Shown here in pieces: positions 4,439 through 7,488 of a DNA stretch of 7,488 bases (positions are counted from its first letter, which is position 1; every line of letters starts with the position of its first letter). Below the pieces are notes generated by a model. The model was not told the DNA's origin, did no database searches, and saw only the letters and a program-made list of their open reading frames with translations. The stretch is from an uncultured Gemmatimonadota bacterium. Lineage in GTDB: Bacteria > Gemmatimonadota > Gemmatimonadetes > Gemmatimonadales > Gemmatimonadaceae. The DNA lies in assembly GCA_903894655.1 (NCBI GenBank), contig CAITQY010000752.1, positions 1 to 7,488 on the forward strand, in the 5' to 3' direction. The position numbers and the translations under genes are program-made.

Positions 4439-7399
4439 TTGCTTCCCGTCCCTTCTTTCGGTCGACGCGGGCCGAGGACATGGCTGCTGACAGCTGCCAT
4501 GGCGTTCGCCCCCGCCCTGCTCACGGCGCAAGCCACTGGTGTCCTTACCGGTCGAGTGACCGATCGTGCGTCAGGCCAACCCATCAACGGGGCACGCGTC
4601 GCGCTCCTCGGGGACGCCACCATCGGGGCCAACACGGATGCCGACGGACGCTATTTCGTTCGCGGCGTGCCAGCGGGTAGCCAGACCGTCCGCGCGCTGC
4701 GCATCGGCTACCGTCCCGAGTCGATGCCGATCACCGTGAAAGGCAACGACACACTGCGGGTGAACCTGTCGTTGTCGGTGTCGGCGGTCGATCTGGCACA
4801 GGTGGTCGTCACGGGAACGGGTGGCGCGGTCGAGAAGCGCAAGATCGGCGCGTCGATTGGCACCATGGACGTGTCGGCGCAGCAGGAGCTGATGCCGGTG
4901 AACAACTTCACCTCGGTGCTCGCCGGCAAGATGACCGGCGTGCGCTCGGTGGGCGTGGGCGGCGGTGTCGGCGGCTCACAGGATCTGCGCATCCGTGGTA
5001 TTGCCTCGTTCTCGCTCAACCAACGGCCGGTGGTGTACATCGATGGCGTGCGGGTCGACTCGCGCGGCACCGAATGGACGACGTCCACGGGCATGGCGGC
5101 CACCGCCTGCTGCTCCTTCTCGGGCGGCACCTCGGCGGATCGTCTCAGCGACCTCAACCCGAACGATATCGAGCGGGTGGAAGTGCTGAAGGGTGCCGCC
5201 GCGGCCACGCTCTACGGCTCCGAAGCCACCAACGGGGTCATTCAGGTCTTCACCAAGAAGGGACGCGGCGAAGGACCGATCCAGTGGAACCTTGGCCTTG
5301 GTGGCGGCTACAACCGCCTCCGGGACAACCTCCCCACCAAGGAATTTCCGCGTTTCAAGGGGCCGGATGGCTTCCAGGCGCTCGACGCGAACGGCTTGAT
5401 CCAGAATGGGCCGTACAACTCCGTCGATATCAGCGCGCAGGGCGGCACGTCCAAGTCGACCTTCTTTGTCTCCGCGCTCGGCACCAAAGAAGTGGGTTCG
5501 ATCCAGCCCAACGATCAGACGAAGGGCAATCTGCGCGCCAACATCACCTTCGTGCCGAATTCGAAGTGGACGGTGGACGTCAAGACGGCGTACACACGCA
5601 ACGTCGTGAACGAGTTGCAGGCCGGCAACAACTGGACGGCACTCCTTGGGAATGCCATGAATGGCAATCCGCGCACGGCCACGGCGGCACGCCCGTATGG
5701 CGAGGCGTGGGTCCCCGTCGCCGATATCGAGACGATGGAGACGAAGAGCGACGCGGACCGCTGGACCGGCGGACTGACGCTCTCCTACGCCATGCGACCG
5801 AACTTCACCCATCGCCTGATCTTCGGGACGGACGTGGTGAATGAGCAGAAGTCCCGTTTCTTCCCCTACGCGGGCGCCTTCGGTCCGGCCGGTGTCACCA
5901 ATGGCCAGCGCAACATCGGCCTCCGCAATTACCGCACGACGACGTTCGATTACCTGAGCACGCTCAACTACAACCTCCCGTTCGGAATCACCAGCGTCCT
6001 CTCCTTCGGCGGTCAGGGCTTCTGGGAAAGCCAGCGCCTCAACATTGCCGTCGGCAATAACTTCCCGGGTCCTGGTGTCTCCACCGTGGCGGCCGGTGCC
6101 GTCACGAACGGTGGTGAAGCGTTCACGGAAACGATCAACATCGGCCTACTCGCGCAGAACCGCTTTGCCTGGAATGATCGCCTCTTCGTGACCGTGGGCG
6201 CCCGCATGGACGGCAACTCGGCGTTCGGTAAGGATTTCGGCTTCCAGCAGTACCCGAAGGTGGACGCCTCGTACGACCTCTCGAAGCACCGGAAGCTGAT
6301 TCCCGACTTCGTCAGCGCCCTGCGCCTACGCAGTGCCATGGGCCGTGCCGGCAAGATGCCGGGGCCGTTTGACTCCTTCCAGAGCTTCGCGGCGGCGCCG
6401 GTCTTCAAGGACGTCCCGGGCATCGTACCCCTCAACCCCGGCAACCTCGACCTGCGTCCGGAAGTGACGACGGAACAGGAATTCGGCTTCGAGCTCGGAC
6501 TCTTCCAGGATCGACTGGGCCTCGAAGCCTCGCGGTATTTCTCCACCACGCGGGATGCGATCGTCAACCGCCCGTTCGCGCCATCGCAGGGCTTCAATCA
6601 GGCGCAGCGCGTGAATATCGGCGCGCTCGAGAACCGTGGATGGGAAGCGACGCTCAAGTATCTGATCGTCAGCACGCCCACCTTCGATTGGAGCACCAAC
6701 ATCAACGTGGACGGGAACAAGAACCTGGTGACCGATCTCGGGGGGGTCACCCTCGCTGGTACGGCGGTCAAAGTCGGGTATCCCGTGCAGGGCGTCTGGG
6801 GGCAGAAGCCGAATGGCTACAGTGTCGTGAACACCGGCACCACCTGCGCCGGCCAGCCGATCCAGAGTTGGGGGTGCCCGACGACCACCCGATCGGCCAG
6901 CCCGGAATTCTTCGGTTCGCCACTCCCGACCTTCAACGGCTCGTATTCCCAGACGCTGCGCTACAAGACGCTCACGCTGTACGGCATGCTGAGCATGGAA
7001 CGGGGCGCTTGGTTCAACAACGGTGATCGTCCCTACCGTATCCGGCAGGGTGGATCGGATGAGTACCTCTCAGCGCTTGGTACGAACGGTGAGCGCACCT
7101 TCCGGGCCGACTCGATCTATCAGTGGTCCAGCATCCTCACGCACTTCGACAAGCGGGATAATGTCCGCCTGCGCGAAGTGTCCCTCACTTGGCAGGTGCC
7201 TGAGGGGCTGAGCAAGCTGTTCGGGACGCAGCGCACCACGATGTCGCTCTCTGGGCAGAATCTCATGTGGTGGGACGGCTGCAATTGCGTCGACCCGAAT
7301 ATGAACTACGCCGGTGGCGACTCGTTCACGATCAATAGTGGCTTCCTCGCGCAGCCTGCCGCGCGTCAATATCGTCTCCAGATTCGCACGAGGTTTTGA
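4439..7399 (+). CDS. SusC/RagA-type TonB-dependent outer-membrane receptor
   Basis: This is a complete 986-residue TonB-linked outer-membrane transporter of the SusC/RagA group, which forms the channel of a SusCD importer for oligosaccharides, peptides or other sizeable nutrients. Read from the TTG start it has a signal peptide (basic FGRRGPR, hydrophobic core, cleavage near LLTAQA at about 32). A carboxypeptidase-regulatory-like domain follows at about 33-113, with GRVTDRASGQPI and TDADGRYFVRGVPAG. Next comes the TonB-box-like VVVTGTG (122-128) and then the plug at about 130-275. The plug shows the SusC signatures RIRGIASF, PVVYIDGVRVD (197-207) and LNPNDIERVEVLKGAAAATL through YGSEATNGVIQV. 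A beta-barrel runs to the end, finishing YRLQIRTRF with the terminal Phe expected for BAM-dependent assembly. Cysteines occur at 224-225, 803, 813 and in GCNC (948-950), unusual in number for an outer-membrane barrel. The length is near the family norm. The SusD-type gene follows after 4 bases. The substrate cannot be inferred, although the divergent amidohydrolase makes an amide or peptide plausible. Confidence 0.95.
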   Translation: MLPVPSFGRRGPRTWLLTAAMAFAPALLTAQATGVLTGRVTDRASGQPINGARVALLGDATIGANTDADGRYFVRGVPAGSQTVRALRIGYRPESMPITVKGNDTLRVNLSLSVSAVDLAQVVVTGTGGAVEKRKIGASIGTMDVSAQQELMPVNNFTSVLAGKMTGVRSVGVGGGVGGSQDLRIRGIASFSLNQRPVVYIDGVRVDSRGTEWTTSTGMAATACCSFSGGTSADRLSDLNPNDIERVEVLKGAAAATLYGSEATNGVIQVFTKKGRGEGPIQWNLGLGGGYNRLRDNLPTKEFPRFKGPDGFQALDANGLIQNGPYNSVDISAQGGTSKSTFFVSALGTKEVGSIQPNDQTKGNLRANITFVPNSKWTVDVKTAYTRNVVNELQAGNNWTALLGNAMNGNPRTATAARPYGEAWVPVADIETMETKSDADRWTGGLTLSYAMRPNFTHRLIFGTDVVNEQKSRFFPYAGAFGPAGVTNGQRNIGLRNYRTTTFDYLSTLNYNLPFGITSVLSFGGQGFWESQRLNIAVGNNFPGPGVSTVAAGAVTNGGEAFTETINIGLLAQNRFAWNDRLFVTVGARMDGNSAFGKDFGFQQYPKVDASYDLSKHRKLIPDFVSALRLRSAMGRAGKMPGPFDSFQSFAAAPVFKDVPGIVPLNPGNLDLRPEVTTEQEFGFELGLFQDRLGLEASRYFSTTRDAIVNRPFAPSQGFNQAQRVNIGALENRGWEATLKYLIVSTPTFDWSTNINVDGNKNLVTDLGGVTLAGTAVKVGYPVQGVWGQKPNGYSVVNTGTTCAGQPIQSWGCPTTTRSASPEFFGSPLPTFNGSYSQTLRYKTLTLYGMLSMERGAWFNNGDRPYRIRQGGSDEYLSALGTNGERTFRADSIYQWSSILTHFDKRDNVRLREVSLTWQVPEGLSKLFGTQRTTMSLSGQNLMWWDGCNCVDPNMNYAGGDSFTINSGFLAQPAARQYRLQIRTRF

Positions 7400-7403
7400 T
7401 CCC

Positions 7404-7488
7404 ATGACCCGTATTTCACGACATGCGGTGCTCGGGGTTCTGGCCGCCGCGTCCCTGTTCGTCACTGGCTGCTCGGGCATTCTCGAAG
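7404..7488 (+). CDS. SusD/RagB-type lipoprotein, 5' end only
   Basis: Only the first 28 codons are in the window. They encode a lipoprotein signal peptide: basic MTRISRH, hydrophobic VLGVLAAASLF, and the lipobox VTGC with Cys23, followed by SGILE. SusD/RagB proteins often begin with such a Cys-x-x-hydrophobic-Leu-Glu segment, and the gene sits 4 bases after a SusC-type receptor, the standard SusCD order. In that role it would be the outer-leaflet lid that captures substrate for the channel. GAGG at 7390-7393 lies 10 bases before the ATG. That it is a lipoprotein is clear from the sequence; that it is SusD-like rests mainly on position. Confidence 0.8.
   Translation, partial: MTRISRHAVLGVLAAASLFVTGCSGILE

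Noticed and set aside
4976..5812. A 278-codon minus-strand frame opposite the SusC-type receptor
   Set aside because: It is antisense to the conserved plug region, has low-complexity Arg/Gly/Val composition, and shows no motif or ribosome-binding site.
1..7488. CRISPR array, tRNA/rRNA genes, insertion sequences, phage or defence genes
   Set aside because: I saw no regular repeats with spacers, no cloverleaf-like segments, no transposase or integrase motifs and no terminal inverted repeats. The window is almost fully explained by six genes and their short gaps.

Overview
The window looks like an ordinary stretch of a high-GC Gram-negative chromosome. An outer-membrane SusC/RagA receptor followed immediately by a SusD-like lipoprotein start, two more exported proteins, and strongly GC-biased codon use together suggest Gemmatimonadota or a similar high-GC phylum that uses SusCD systems. 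This taxonomic guess is inference; there is no rRNA or other phylogenetic marker in the window.

Left part (1-1576, plus strand): the 3' end of a TauE/SafE-type membrane permease, cut by the window edge, is followed after 4 bases by a complete ornithine cyclodeaminase/mu-crystallin family gene. The two look like one transcript. The catalytic Asp of true ornithine cyclodeaminases appears to be replaced by Tyr, so an imine/ketimine reductase or dehydrogenase role is more likely than ornithine cyclisation.

Middle part (1626-4260, minus strand): a periplasmic metal-dependent amidohydrolase is followed 7 bases later by a di-heme cytochrome c peroxidase/MauG-type lipoprotein whose internal motifs resemble the MbnH group. 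This pair converges on the left operon; the 49-base convergent gap carries a small inverted repeat that could terminate transcription both ways.

Right part (4439-7488, plus strand): a complete SusC/RagA-type TonB-dependent receptor (signal peptide, carboxypeptidase-regulatory-like domain, plug, barrel), then the first 28 codons of a SusD/RagB-type lipoprotein. The receptor most probably starts at a TTG preceded by a strong AGGAG ribosome-binding site. The roughly 178-base divergent gap (4261-4438) holds plausible sigma-70-type promoters for both directions and a spaced direct repeat.

A tentative reading is that the SusCD pair imports an organic substrate across the outer membrane and the divergently transcribed periplasmic amidohydrolase processes it or a related compound; the substrate cannot be told from sequence. 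No tRNA, rRNA, CRISPR array, insertion sequence, phage gene or clear sign of recent transfer was seen. I found no convincing undescribed system; the most notable points are the di-heme enzyme without its usual partner, the unusual start of the receptor, and the altered active site of the ornithine cyclodeaminase homologue.
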